Below are positions 1 through 10,300 of a DNA stretch of 64,000 nucleotides, in pieces. The first letter of the stretch is position 1. Each line of letters begins with the position of its first letter. The position numbers were made by a program, and so were the translations under genes. The DNA is from CBDFNC01 sp965249895 (GTDB lineage: Bacteria > Pseudomonadota > Gammaproteobacteria > Enterobacterales > CBDFNC01): contig CBDFNC010000001.1 of assembly GCA_965249895.1 (NCBI GenBank), positions 62,001 through 126,000 on the forward strand. The letters are read 5' to 3'. The notes below the pieces were generated by a model. The model did not search any database, was not told the origin of the DNA, and was given only the letters and a program-made list of their open reading frames with translations.

Positions 1-1753
1 GCAGGGAGGTGTAATTGGTAACCAGGCCATATTCCACCGCTAGATCTGTGATCGCCTGCTTGGTATCGGTCTCTTCACCCAGGTAATCCATTTTGTCCTG
101 CATCCGTCTGATGTTGGCGTAAGCCCAAAGACGTTCCAGCTCAGGGTTGAGGCTTGATGTCTGGGGGAAATTGACCCTGGTCTTGTACTCCTGTCGCTGT
201 CCGTTAATAGAGCCGGATAGGGTGAGTGTTGCTTCCCCCTGACCATAATAGTGGCCAAATACAGTGAGTTGTTGGCCGCGATACAGGCTGGCTGGGTTTT
301 CAGGAGTCTGGCCAGTCACCTTAACACCCTTGATGGAGACCTGAATGTTTCGCAGAGCTTCATGAGTCATTTTGCTGGTGGCTAACATAAGCTGCCCCAT
401 AATATCGTCAGAGTTGGAGATATTGGCAGCAAACCCGTTGGATACTTTTGTCATGCCTTCCAGCAGGGGTCGGTTGGCACTGTTGCCCATAATAAAGCTG
501 TAGAGGCGGACATCTCGTTTTTCGAGCAATTGTAAGAACTGTTTCTTTTCCGTCACGCCCACATTAGCCACACCATCTGTCACCAGGATAACGGCACTGG
601 CTCTGTCGGCATCCAGCCCCTTCAATCCCATTTTTAGCCCTTGATAAAGGTTTGTGCCTCCATCGACACCTTGACTGATCAGGGTCTGCATAGCCCCTTC
701 CACGTTTTTTGCAGTCACGGGTTGAAAGCCGGATGTGATATCGGTGGCTGAACTATTAAATGTAATGACCCTGAACCTGTCACCGGACGGTAGTTTTGCC
801 AGCCCTTGTCGAACGCCTTCAACCAGGGTGGCGTACTTGCTATCCATGGAGCCGGACTTATCCAGCACGAAGATCCAGTCCCGGCTACCTGAGGTAGGCT
901 GTAGGTCGTCGCCTGGGGTTAAGGTCAGCATAAAGGCGCCGCGTTTTTTGTCTGCATCTTTATGGGTTACCAGGTCTACCGATCCAGGCAGGCCAGTTTG
1001 ATGGCGCCAATAAACCAGGATATCTTTGTCGAGCTTGGCCGAGTGCTGACCAGCTTCTTCACTGCGATTACCTAGTTTAACCTGCCATTTTTGTGAGTCT
1101 AATTGGGTTACCTGGGCCTGGCTATGAGCGGGTAAGCGCACCCCATCAATGGGGTAGCTGGAGTTCAGCTCCAAGGTAAAACTAAAATCTTCTTTTACCA
1201 CGTCGTTGCGGGTCCAGAATGCATTTTGTTCCTCGTCTACACCCCCTTCTTCCAGCGGATATACATAGCGTCCCGTACCTGTATCGATATTTTCTTGCTG
1301 CAAGTAGACCAATTTGATCCTGACATCTGAGCTGGCCTGAACCGGGTAGACACGACTACCAAATGTTCGAAAGTCATCTTGCTCAGTTAAAGCCGTATGT
1401 CTTCCGGCTGCTTTTTCCTGGTCATATATTTGTCTGGCTTGTTGTTTTTCTACTACTTCACCGGTCACGGCCTGGCCGTTGATCCAATAAGTAAATTCAC
1501 CAACGGCGGCGCCTTGTGGCACCGGGAACGAGTACAGGGCTTCGAGATCTTGTGAGTTAGGGTTATGGAAGACTTGCTCTACCTGGGTTACCGCGTAACC
1601 ATCCTGAATGCTGACTGTTACATGGTGCGATTTGATTTCTAAATCCTGATAGGCCGCGTTGGCCGGTTTTAATAAACCCGCGGCCTGAGTTGTTGCGGAA
1701 CATAAAGCTAAGGCACCGACCACTAAACCTGCCTTCCAATTGCACTGTGACAT
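1..1753 (-). CDS. VIT and von Willebrand factor A domain protein (partial, C-terminus outside window)
   Basis: The minus-strand frame stays open from an ATG at 1753 to the left edge, about 584 codons without a stop. A GGGAG ribosome site lies just upstream of the ATG. The first about 25 residues look like a signal peptide ending near TTQAAG. A VIT domain follows (roughly residues 35-165), then a vWA domain from about residue 285 with the MIDAS motif DKSGSM and later a threonine/aspartate-containing stretch (GVDGGTN, ILVTDG). The family is exported and surface- or membrane-attached in Gram-negative marine bacteria and resembles inter-alpha-trypsin inhibitor heavy chains. Some members carry a sortase signal, but the C-terminus is outside the window, so this cannot be judged. 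Domain assignment is strong; the biological role is unknown. Confidence 0.88.
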   Translation of the reverse strand, partial: MSQCNWKAGLVVGALALCSATTQAAGLLKPANAAYQDLEIKSHHVTVSIQDGYAVTQVEQVFHNPNSQDLEALYSFPVPQGAAVGEFTYWINGQAVTGEVVEKQQARQIYDQEKAAGRHTALTEQDDFRTFGSRVYPVQASSDVRIKLVYLQQENIDTGTGRYVYPLEEGGVDEEQNAFWTRNDVVKEDFSFTLELNSSYPIDGVRLPAHSQAQVTQLDSQKWQVKLGNRSEEAGQHSAKLDKDILVYWRHQTGLPGSVDLVTHKDADKKRGAFMLTLTPGDDLQPTSGSRDWIFVLDKSGSMDSKYATLVEGVRQGLAKLPSGDRFRVITFNSSATDITSGFQPVTAKNVEGAMQTLISQGVDGGTNLYQGLKMGLKGLDADRASAVILVTDGVANVGVTEKKQFLQLLEKRDVRLYSFIMGNSANRPLLEGMTKVSNGFAANISNSDDIMGQLMLATSKMTHEALRNIQVSIKGVKVTGQTPENPASLYRGQQLTVFGHYYGQGEATLTLSGSINGQRQEYKTRVNFPQTSSLNPELERLWAYANIRRMQDKMDYLGEETDTKQAITDLAVEYGLVTNYTSL

Positions 1754-2022
1754 AATTTCTCCCTGGAGATGTTGTCTGCTGGTTTCGGCTAGAGTCTTAT
1801 TCAGCTAGACCTCTGCGTAAAGTGATATAAGAAAAGTATCGATATAAGCAACTTTGAGGTGGGTTTAGTGATGCTTTAGTTAACTGAACGAATAGGACCG
1901 GCTGGATCGGCTACTGTCAAAACCTGTCAGTAGTGGTGGGGTATAGTCCCAATCAGACACTTTTGAGAGCAGTGTCTGATATATAAATTTTGATATGCAG
2001 TCTTAAGATAAAGGAGCTAGAA

Positions 2023-2505
2023 ATGGAATTAGTCAGAGTCGAGCAAACAAACATCAGGGGTTTTAGTGTTCGTACCTGTAATCGAGATGAAACAGATCCT
2101 GAGTCTGCCAAGATTGGTGGTTTGTGGGCCGACTTTTCCAAGAATATTTCAGTCGACTCCAATAATGGAGGGACTGTCTTTGGCGTCTATTTTGACTATG
2201 AGTCTGATGCAGCGGGGGAATTTTCTGTATTGGCAGGCTCTGATCAAATCAAACCTGCCCCTAACCTCAGCCTGGAGACTGTCACGATAAACGAGGGAAA
2301 TTATCTGGTGTTTCGTGGTGAAGGCGCTATGCCAGACGTAGTAATACAGTTATGGCAACAAATCTGGAATTATTTTGCCGACGAAGATAAGGACTATAAC
2401 CGTTCTTATGCCACGGACTTTGAACTGTATCGTAGTGAAACTGAAACTGAAACTGAAACTGAAACTGAAACTGAGATTGAGGTCTACATTGGGGTTCAAT
2501 CTTGA
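2023..2505 (+). CDS. GyrI-like / AraC-type effector-binding domain protein
   Basis: The ATG at 2023 is preferred over an earlier start because an AAGGAGC ribosome site lies 6 bases upstream. The protein has 160 residues. The pattern VRVEQTNIRGFSVRT near the start, GGLWADF, VYFDYESD, an EGNYLVFRGEG segment and a final FELYR...EVYIGV strand is that of the stand-alone GyrI-like (Cass2 / integron-associated effector-binding) fold. These proteins bind small hydrophobic ligands and occur alone or fused to AraC/MerR regulators; no DNA-binding domain is present here. The loop before the last strand is a run of six Glu-Thr pairs encoded by a hexanucleotide repeat. It is followed 78 bases later by a hydrolase gene on the same strand and could be cotranscribed with it. 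Confidence 0.8.
   Translation: MELVRVEQTNIRGFSVRTCNRDETDPESAKIGGLWADFSKNISVDSNNGGTVFGVYFDYESDAAGEFSVLAGSDQIKPAPNLSLETVTINEGNYLVFRGEGAMPDVVIQLWQQIWNYFADEDKDYNRSYATDFELYRSETETETETETETEIEVYIGVQS
2437..2472 (+). repeat. In-frame hexanucleotide microsatellite (GAAACT)x6
   Basis: Six perfect consecutive copies of GAAACT encode (Glu-Thr)6 just before the last strand of the GyrI-like protein. The unit is six bases, so slippage would lengthen or shorten the acidic loop without a frameshift. Confidence 0.97.
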
Positions 2506-2583
2506 TGCACTATTGTGTTTGGGCTCGGCAATCCACTTGGTTAGGCTTCCATTAACGTACATTCCTCCGAGGAGAATTCTATC

Positions 2584-3375
2584 GTGACTGCTTTTACCCA
2601 TTTCTCTGGGCAGCACCTTCAACTAGAAGGTGCAAAGATATATTTTGAGACCACAGGCAACCCAACAGGAAAACCTCTGCTTTTGCTTCACGGCGGTATG
2701 GGAAACCTCACTGACTTCAATGGCATCCTCAATATGTTGCCAAGCCAATTTAAGTTTATTGGCATCGATTTTCGTGGGCATGGAAAATCTACACTCGGGA
2801 CATCTCGCTTGACGTATCGACAGCATCAGGCTGATGTGGAGGCCGTTCTTGAGCACTTGGACATAGATTGCTTTTCCGTGCTTGGCTTCAGTGACGGTGG
2901 GATAACCGCCTATCGAATGGCAGCTGAAACGCCATCACGAGTCAAAGCTTTAGTGGCTGTGGGCGCCCATAGCCGAATAGATCCTAACGACCCTGTATTA
3001 CAAATATTAAGCAGTGTGACATCTGGTAAATGGAGAGATTGGTTCCCCGATTCAGTCTCCTACTACACAACAAACAATCCTGAACCGGACGTCGAGGCGT
3101 TGGTTAACAATGTGATATCTCTCTGGACGGATACCGGGTCTGGCGGATATCCTGGCGGCTCTGTCAAACAAATAACAGCCCCTACATTGCTTGTACGGGG
3201 AGATGAAGATCATCTTTTTTTGCTGAAACACGCTACGGAATTACGGCAGCAGGTTGAAGGTGCTGGTTTGTTCAATATTCCATATGCAGGACATGAAGTG
3301 CACAAAGATGCTCCTGATCTGTTTTCGAAGGTAGTTAAAGATTTTCTTATCAAACACGGTAATATTGAAGCCTAA
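2584..3375 (+). CDS. Alpha/beta hydrolase
   Basis: The gene starts with GTG at 2584 behind a GAGGAG ribosome site. The 263-residue protein has the classical alpha/beta-hydrolase signature: an oxyanion-hole HGGMGN near residue 36, the nucleophile elbow GFSDGG with Ser103, an acid in RGDEDHL, and the final histidine in AGHEVH (about residue 237). There is no signal peptide, so it is probably cytoplasmic. The substrate cannot be told from sequence; family members include esterases, lipases and lactonases. It lies between the GyrI-like protein and a DHFR-like reductase on the same strand with short gaps. Confidence 0.9.
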   Translation: MTAFTHFSGQHLQLEGAKIYFETTGNPTGKPLLLLHGGMGNLTDFNGILNMLPSQFKFIGIDFRGHGKSTLGTSRLTYRQHQADVEAVLEHLDIDCFSVLGFSDGGITAYRMAAETPSRVKALVAVGAHSRIDPNDPVLQILSSVTSGKWRDWFPDSVSYYTTNNPEPDVEALVNNVISLWTDTGSGGYPGGSVKQITAPTLLVRGDEDHLFLLKHATELRQQVEGAGLFNIPYAGHEVHKDAPDLFSKVVKDFLIKHGNIEA

Positions 3376-3443
3376 TAAAGGAGGGGTTATTTAGCAGTGA
3401 AAACCCCCTCATCGCGAAGCAAACTGATTTATTGAGAAAATGT

Positions 3444-4013
3444 ATGCCTATTGTTTCTAAACCTCATGTTTCTGTTTTTATTGCAACCAGCTTAGATGGA
3501 TATATCGCCAGAGAAGATGGCGATATTCAGTGGCTTCATGATATAGAGCCGCCAAGTCCAGATGAAGACTATGGCTACCACAAATTTATGGATTCCGTGG
3601 ATTGTCTGGTCATGGGCCGCAACTCATTCCAAAAAGTGCTGGAGTTCGATGAATGGCCCTATTCATCGAAGCAAGTGATAGTGTTGAGCAACAGCCTACA
3701 GGAAGTACCGAAGCACTTAGTGGGTAAGGTGAGTATTTCCAATTTGGCACCGGACCAGCTGTTAGATAAGCTTGCTAGCCAGGCTATTAAGCGTATCTAT
3801 CTGGATGGTGGCCAGGTTATCCAGTCATTTCTTCAGGCTGGTTTGGTGGATGACATGATTGTTACCAGGCTCCCGCTCTTAATTGGTCAAGGTATCCCAC
3901 TATTTGGGCAGTTGAACAAAGATATAAAATTGGCCCATGTAAACACTAAAAGCTGGAATAATGGATTTGTTCAGTCCTGCTATCGAATTGCTCATCAAAC
4001 CGATAAAGTGTAA
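3444..4013 (+). CDS. Dihydrofolate reductase family protein (RibD C-terminal-like)
   Basis: The ATG at 3444 (protein start MPIVSKPHVSVFIATSLDGY) is chosen; an in-frame TTG lies at 3432. The 189-residue protein shows the RibD_C/DHFR-like fold: the N-terminal strand with SLDGYIAREDGDIQWL, the VMGRNSFQKV segment typical of YyaP/YwjB-like proteins, a central IYLDGGQVIQSFLQAGLVDDM, and a C-terminal LIGQGIPLF. These residues form an NADPH-binding site in the family. Most stand-alone members have no proven substrate, and it should not be called folA. It sits between a hydrolase and a methyltransferase. Confidence 0.87.
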   Translation: MPIVSKPHVSVFIATSLDGYIAREDGDIQWLHDIEPPSPDEDYGYHKFMDSVDCLVMGRNSFQKVLEFDEWPYSSKQVIVLSNSLQEVPKHLVGKVSISNLAPDQLLDKLASQAIKRIYLDGGQVIQSFLQAGLVDDMIVTRLPLLIGQGIPLFGQLNKDIKLAHVNTKSWNNGFVQSCYRIAHQTDKV

Positions 4014-4048
4014 CAATTCTAACTCATTGAGACAGAAGTCTAAATCCT

Positions 4049-4750
4049 ATGAAAAGTCCCATGTATAGCGAGTTCGCCAAGGAGTACGATAAGGCAATCC
4101 GCGACAATATCTTTAATGCGCACCTGGAGCGCCCCTCGTTGCTTTCTATGTTGCCAGAACTTAAGGGGAAATCTGTGCTAGATCTGGCTTGTGGGCCTGG
4201 GGTGTATGCGGAGTACCTGGTTAAACAAGGGGCAAAGGTAACAGCGGTTGATGTGTCTGATGAAATGGTTAGTTCGGTAAATCAGAAGCTGACTAACCAG
4301 GTAAATTGTTATGTACAGGACTTGGCATTCGGTCTGCCTGGAGAAGCGGATAATCAATACGATGTGATCATTTGTCCATTAGCGGTCCACTATCTTAACC
4401 ATCTCAATGTGTTGTTTACTGATATTCAACGCTGTCTCAAATCTAATGGGGTATTCGTATTCTCTACTCATCATCCTATGGTGGATTTTACCGCTTCCCC
4501 TTCGGGAAACTACTTTAAGCGAGAGTTGATAGTTGAGCAGTGGGATACACTGGGACATCCGGTTGAAGTGCAATTTTACCGACGCTCGTTAACAGAGCTA
4601 ATTGGCTCTATTTCCGCAGCAGGTATGTGTGTTGTTGACTTATATGAGGGGAAACCATCAGAGCGAATGGCAGAAATTAATCCCGAGTTCTATATGAAAT
4701 TGTCCAACCAACCAAATTTTGTCTTTATTAAATGTGTTGCTCGCCCTTAA
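4049..4750 (+). CDS. Class I SAM-dependent methyltransferase
   Basis: The 233-residue protein carries motif I VLDLACGPGVYA at residues 43-54, an acidic motif II (VTAVDVSDEM), a motif III-like YDVIICPLAVHYL, and a post-motif FVFSTHHP. This is the Methyltransf_11/25 (UbiE-like) architecture. No substrate-specific domain is visible. It is the last of three same-strand genes; the intergenic run of bases after its stop contains no strong terminator. Assignment to the superfamily is firm, the methylated substrate unknown. Confidence 0.9.
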   Translation: MKSPMYSEFAKEYDKAIRDNIFNAHLERPSLLSMLPELKGKSVLDLACGPGVYAEYLVKQGAKVTAVDVSDEMVSSVNQKLTNQVNCYVQDLAFGLPGEADNQYDVIICPLAVHYLNHLNVLFTDIQRCLKSNGVFVFSTHHPMVDFTASPSGNYFKRELIVEQWDTLGHPVEVQFYRRSLTELIGSISAAGMCVVDLYEGKPSERMAEINPEFYMKLSNQPNFVFIKCVARP

Positions 4751-4808
4751 CAGACGCAGCACTCCTGCTTACTCAGGAGTGCTAACCGCCAACAGCATTT
4801 TTTGTCGA

Positions 4809-5378
4809 TTAAGCTTTTAGTTTCTGCACTGTGGTCACCAGCTCTTCAGAAAGCTGTTGTACGCGGGAAGCCATACCTTCATCACTGAGTTCACCATTTT
4901 GGTCGAATGCCTGATAAGCACTGCCAACAGCTATCTGGTTGCTAAGCACCAGGCTACCCATGCCGACAAAAATGTCGCGAACATGGCTTAGTCCACGCAG
5001 GCCGCCTAAACCACCGGGAGAGGTGGATAGCAGGGCAACTGTTGTGTCTCTGAATGCTGGCTTTTGATCTGGCTCGGTACGTGAAATCCAATCCAATGCA
5101 TTTTTCAGCACACCACTAATAGAGCCGTTATATTCAGGGCTAGCTACCAATAAACCATCTGCTTCGCGGATTTTTTGCTTCAATTGCTGAACGCCTTCCG
5201 GAGTGTTAGCTTCCAGATCTTCACTGAAAAGAGGGATATCGAAATCCGCCAGATTTAATACTTCTACTTCCGAGCCGGCATATAAAGCGGCTTTGGCTGC
5301 TTGTTTTACCAGTACGGCATTAAAAGAATCTTTACGTAGGCTGCCTGCAATTGCGACGATTTTAGTAGCTTTAGTCAT
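4809..5378 (-). CDS. NADPH-dependent FMN reductase (YieF/ChrR-like)
   Basis: The chosen start is the ATG at 5378 (protein start MTKATKIVAIAGSLRKDSFN), preceded by an AGGGAA ribosome site; the frame is open further upstream but without support. The 189-residue protein has the flavodoxin-like phosphate-binding loop GSLRKDSFN and the family hallmark SPEYNGSISGVLKNALDW. Such enzymes reduce FMN, quinones, chromate or azo compounds with NAD(P)H. It is divergently arranged with a LysR regulator 86 bases away, a typical regulator/target layout. Confidence 0.9.
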   Translation of the reverse strand: MTKATKIVAIAGSLRKDSFNAVLVKQAAKAALYAGSEVEVLNLADFDIPLFSEDLEANTPEGVQQLKQKIREADGLLVASPEYNGSISGVLKNALDWISRTEPDQKPAFRDTTVALLSTSPGGLGGLRGLSHVRDIFVGMGSLVLSNQIAVGSAYQAFDQNGELSDEGMASRVQQLSEELVTTVQKLKA

Positions 5379-5459
5379 GTTTACATTCCCTGTTCTGTTG
5401 GCTTGAACACATATTAACGAAAGCAAATTTGCACTAAAACAGAATATACGCAAAACTAG

Positions 5460-5475
5460 TGTGCATGAATGCACA
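5460..5475. promoter_or_regulatory. Perfect inverted repeat overlapping the lysR start codon
   Basis: TGTGCAT-GA-ATGCACA is a perfect 7-bp inverted repeat with a 2-base spacer. It covers the start codon of the LysR gene and lies in the divergent promoter region shared with the FMN reductase gene. A role as operator for autoregulation is inference. Confidence 0.5.
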
Positions 5476-6349
5476 GATAGAACAATGGGATGATATTCGC
5501 ATCGCTTATACGGTAGCGAAATTGGGCACTTTGTCGGCTGCCGCCGAAGTCCTGGATATCCACCATTCCACCGTATTACGCCGGATCAGTGGGCTGGAAA
5601 AAAAGTTGAATACCCGGCTGTTTTTCCGTCATGCCCGTGGTTACGAACCAACGGAAGCGGGTAAGGCGCTGTTGCAGGTGGCAGGAAATATTCACCAGCA
5701 ACTGGATAAGTTATCCGGCCACTTGCAGGGCAGTGATCAACAAATTAGCGGTGTGCTGACGGTCACCACCGTCAGCGGTTTGATGGGTGTGTTCACTCCC
5801 TGGTTTGCAGAGTTTCAGCAGTTACATCCGAATATCAGGCTTGAAGTGTCGTTAGATTCCCGTCGACTCAGGCTGGACTACGGAGAAGCGCATATTGCCA
5901 TGCGACCCGGTAAAAGGCCTTCGGAGCCGGACTATATCGTCCAGAAATTAATGAACATGTCTTCCGGACTATATGCCAGCGACTCATACATAGCGCGTTT
6001 TGGTTTACCTACAAGTCGGGAGGAATTAGTCACAGAGCATAAGTTTATTTCTGGCGATCCGGCTAAACCCATCCCCTCATTGCAGTGGATAGAGAAATAC
6101 ATAGCGCCTGAGAATATTGTTTACCGCGCCTTCGATGTGGTGAATAACACCCAGGCTATCACTGCCGGAATAGGTATCGGTGGTATGAGCAGTGCCATAT
6201 ACAAAACCAAAACGGGGTTAACCCCCATACTGGGTCCCTGGACTGACTGGGATGTGGATTTTTGGTTGGTAACTCACTTACTGATGCACAGGACTGCCAG
6301 GGTCCAGGCATTCTGTGATTTTATAAAGCAGAAGTTTAGCCAGTTGTAG
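5465..6349 (+). CDS. LysR family transcriptional regulator
   Basis: The protein starts at ATG 5465 (GTG at 5459 is an in-frame alternative). An N-terminal winged helix (about residues 8-65) has the LysR pattern VAKLGTLSAAAEVLDIHHSTVLRRISGLEKKLNTRLF and is followed by a periplasmic-binding-protein-like effector domain (about 90-290). The length of 294 residues is normal. It is divergent from the FMN reductase gene, which it probably controls. A perfect palindrome overlaps its start codon. Confidence 0.9.
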   Translation: MNAQIEQWDDIRIAYTVAKLGTLSAAAEVLDIHHSTVLRRISGLEKKLNTRLFFRHARGYEPTEAGKALLQVAGNIHQQLDKLSGHLQGSDQQISGVLTVTTVSGLMGVFTPWFAEFQQLHPNIRLEVSLDSRRLRLDYGEAHIAMRPGKRPSEPDYIVQKLMNMSSGLYASDSYIARFGLPTSREELVTEHKFISGDPAKPIPSLQWIEKYIAPENIVYRAFDVVNNTQAITAGIGIGGMSSAIYKTKTGLTPILGPWTDWDVDFWLVTHLLMHRTARVQAFCDFIKQKFSQL

Positions 6350-6462
6350 TCTGCTGTTGTTGGATCTCATTGACCTTATTTAGTCAGTACATAACTCAAA
6401 AGTATAGTCAGTGCATTATCCATGTAGATGCAGTCTATTGCAGTTATGGGGACACTATCTGG

Positions 6463-7206
6463 TTACTTTTTACTAATGCCTTCAAATAAGCTGGAGTGCC
6501 ATTGCCTGACTGCCACCACCAGAGTGGTACCGTGTTTATCATTCATGCTCAGGTGAGCGTCGTCATTCTTTAGCACCACAAATTCGCTGGCCAGCTTCTG
6601 CATTCGTTTCTGTAGCTCGGCATTGCTTCCTCCGGACAATAAGCCGTTCAAAACGATAAGCTTTTCAGTACTCTTGTTAAACCGGCTACTGAAAAACTCC
6701 TCTTTAATACGCTGCTGGAAAAACTGCTGTATGGGTCCACCAGGCAGCCAGTTAAAGTTGGCTGCGATCCTTAGTTTAACTTTATTGCCCGGTAGTAGTT
6801 CGATGAGTTTTAGCCGGTCCAGCTTCACCAGTTTCTGGATCAGCACTGTTTCCTCAATATCGTATTGCTGAGTTATTTCCTTATGGCTATAGCCGTTGAC
6901 CACACAAATCGCTATTAACAGCAGAATTAAATCATCAGCTATTTCCTGCTCTTGTTCCTGACTAAGTTGAGTAAGCTTTTGTTTTTCTTGTGCCATGGAC
7001 AGCACTAACTCACTCATATCTATACTGATCAGGTCGCAGATGGCTTCCAGCCTGGGCAGGCTTAAATTACCTTCTGAAAACAGGCGCTTCACCGAAGCTT
7101 CACTGAGAGATAGAGCTCGGGATACATCTTGATAAGTTTTGCCATGTGCCTTTAGCTGACGTTTAAGGGCGGCAATTAGTGCTGTAGTCTGCGACATGTT
7201 TGGCAT
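6463..7206 (-). CDS. XRE-type helix-turn-helix regulator
   Basis: The 247-residue protein begins with a Cro/C1-type helix-turn-helix (about residues 7-65: ALKRQLKAHGKTYQDVSRALSLS... then SVKRLFSEGNLSLPRLEAICDL). The remaining about 180 residues are a helical C-terminal region without a recognised enzyme motif. In-frame starts exist at 7206 and 7197; no clear ribosome site separates them. It is divergent from the large lysophospholipid acyltransferase fusion, with 140 bases between them. This arrangement recurs in marine gammaproteobacteria and suggests it controls that gene (inference). Confidence 0.85.
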   Translation of the reverse strand: MPNMSQTTALIAALKRQLKAHGKTYQDVSRALSLSEASVKRLFSEGNLSLPRLEAICDLISIDMSELVLSMAQEKQKLTQLSQEQEQEIADDLILLLIAICVVNGYSHKEITQQYDIEETVLIQKLVKLDRLKLIELLPGNKVKLRIAANFNWLPGGPIQQFFQQRIKEEFFSSRFNKSTEKLIVLNGLLSGGSNAELQKRMQKLASEFVVLKNDDAHLSMNDKHGTTLVVAVRQWHSSLFEGISKK

Positions 7207-7346
7207 TCAATAATTATAAAGTTGCAATATACGATACCTTAGCATGCAATATAGCCAACTTCTAAAATTTAGCTTGTGCTAATTAAGCCATTTATCATAA
7301 TCGTGATGCTTGTATAAAAATCCTACCCTAAGGAACGGGAAAAAAG

Positions 7347-10300
7347 ATGAAAAAGCTGACCAGTTTTACCGGCGCATGGCCTTTTATAATTGCGGTATTT
7401 TTAAATGCCTTTGTCGACTTGGGCCATAAGATAGTGATCCAGAATACAGTGTTTAAGGTATATGACGGACAGCAGCAAATCCTGCTTACCGCCCTGGTTA
7501 ACGGCCTTATTTTATTGCCTTTTATCTTGTTACTCACCCCCGCAGGGTTTATGGCGGACCGGCACCCCAAAAATCAGGTGATGCGGGTAGCTGCTTGGGC
7601 AGCCGTGGTGCTTACTTTAGGGATCACTGTCTGTTATTACCTGGGTTGGTTTTGGCCGGCCTTCGCCATGACATTTTTATTGGCGGTGCAATCGGCTTTT
7701 TATTCTCCCGCTAAGTATGGTTACATCAGACCCTTGTTTGGCAAGGAGAGACTGGCAGGCGCCAATGGATTGGTGCAGGCGGTATCCATCATAGCTATCT
7801 TGTCGGGTACTTTGGCTTACTCGTTTTTATTTGAACGCTGGTATACCCCGGATGCAACCACACCTGAGGAAATTTTGTTGCTGATTGCCCCCTTAGGTTG
7901 GCTGCTGGTGGCTAACTCTTTGATTGAGCTGGTAATGGCTTATCGACTGCCGAAACTGGAGCAAGGCTCCCCGGACAAGAAGTTTGATTGGCAAGCCTAC
8001 CGCAGCGGGCAGATGACCAGGGATAGCCTTAGACCGTTAAAAGACCGCAAGATTATTCGTCTATCCATTATTGGTCTGGCGATGTTTTGGGGCATTGGGC
8101 AGATGCTGTTGGCGGCTTTTCCCGCTTACGCTAAGGCGCATTTCGCGGTGACTAATACCATGGTTATCCAGGCCATTATCGCCTCTACCGGGTTAGGTAT
8201 TGCCATCGGTTCCTGGTTGGCCGGACGCTGGTCACGCTCTTTTATTGAGACAGGCCTAATACCCATAGGCGCTGTAGGTGTAGCTGTAAGTTTGTTGTTG
8301 TTGCCGCAAATGGGCTCCCCTTTCACCCAGGGTCTGTGTTTTCTTGCCATAGGTACTATGGGTGGCATCTTTATTGTGCCACTAAATGCCTTGATCCAGT
8401 TTCATGCGGGTGAAAATGAAATGGGCAGGATCCTGGCAGTAAATAACTGGGTGCAAAATGTGGTCATGGCCAGTTTGCTGGTCTTAACTGCGGCATTTGC
8501 TGTGTATGGTTTTGACAGTGTATTCCTGCTGACTTTTACCGGTATTATTGCCGTATTCGGTGGCACCTATACCGTCTTTAAATTACCCCAGAGTTTAGTT
8601 CGTATTGCCTTATCCTGGACCATGTCACGCCGTTATAAGGTGTCAGTTCAAGGGATGAAAAATATTCCCGGACAGGGTGGGGTGCTGTTGCTGGGTAATC
8701 ATATTAGCTGGATTGATTGGGCGATTTTACAAATTGCCAGCCCAAGGCCCATTCGATTTGTGATGCACACATCAATTTATAACCGTTGGTACTTAAGTTG
8801 GTTCTTTAAGCTGGTGGGTTGTATTCCTATCGAGTCCGGTGCGTCCAGTATCAAGTCGTTGAAATCTGTTGCAGAGCTATTGGATAAAGGGGAAGTGGTC
8901 GCACTGTTTCCCGAAGGTACCATCAGTCGCACGGGCCACCTGGCGGAATTTCGTCGTGGCTTTGAACGTGCATGTGAGATGTGTGAGCAAGATATCCAGA
9001 TCGTACCTTTCTATTTAAGGGGTCTTTGGGGTAGCCAGTTTAGCCGTTCGTCTGACCGGTTAAAGCAGAGCCGAAGCACAGGTTTGCACCGGGATCTGGT
9101 CGTTGCTTTCGGGGCTCCTCTGCCTAAGAGTACGAAAGTTGATGTGTTAAAACGCCGCGTCTTTGATTTATCTGTTCATTCCTGGCAGGAGCATGTGGCT
9201 GCTCTGCCGAGTCTGGGTCACGCCTGGATAGATAGCGTAAAGCGTAGCGGTAATGAAACAGCAATAATGGACTCTATGGGCAGTTCTTTATCCGCCAGTG
9301 AGACATTAACGGGTGCGATAGGTTTGTCCAAAAGGATCAAGAAGCTTACTAAAGAGCAAAATGTCGGCATTTTAATGCCGACCAGTGCACCGGGTGTTTT
9401 GGTTAATATGGCAGGCTTACTGGCGGGTAAGACTTTGGTAAACCTTAACTATACGGCTAGCCAGGAGGCTATTATTTCTGCCATCAAGCAGGCTGAAATC
9501 AACACTATATACAGCTCTAAATGTTTTATCGGTAAGCTAAAACAAAAAGGAATAGACCTTGACGAGGTACTGTCTGGCGTCAATCTTGTTTACCTGGAGG
9601 AGTTGGGGCAAGGCATAACTAAGGGAGAGAAATTAATTACCCTGGGAATGGTAAAAGTATTGCCAGCCTGGGCGCTACGCCTGCTATTTTTGAAGGCTGC
9701 TCACAATACAGATCCAGCCGCCATCATGTTTTCCAGCGGTAGCGAAGGTGCGCCGAAAGGTGTGATGTTAAGTCACAGTAATATTATGGCGAACCTAAAG
9801 CAGATCTCTGATGTATTAAATACCCAGGAAACGGATGTAGTGATGGCTTCCTTGCCACTATTTCATGCTTTTGGCCTAACTGTGACCCAATTTATGCCGT
9901 TAATTGAAGGCGTGCCTATGGTGTGTCATGCAGACCCTACGGATGCAGAAGGTGTGGGTAAAGCCGTGGCTAAACATAAAGCCAGCCTGATGTTTGCAAC
10001 TTCGACCTTCCTGCGGTTATACGCTAAAAATCGAAAGTTACACCCCCTGATGTTTGAGAGTTTACGTCTTGTTGTCGCCGGTGCCGAGAAACTAAACCCA
10101 GAGGTGCGAGAGTTGTTTGAAAGCAAGTTTAATCACCCTGTATTGGAAGGTTATGGCACCACAGAAACGACCCCAGTGGCTAGTGTAAACTTGCCAGACC
10201 AATTAGATACCACCTGGTGGCAGGTTCAGTTAGGCGGTAAGACGGATACGGTTGGTATGCCTTTGCCCGGAACCAGTTTTAAAGTTGTGGACCCTGAAAC

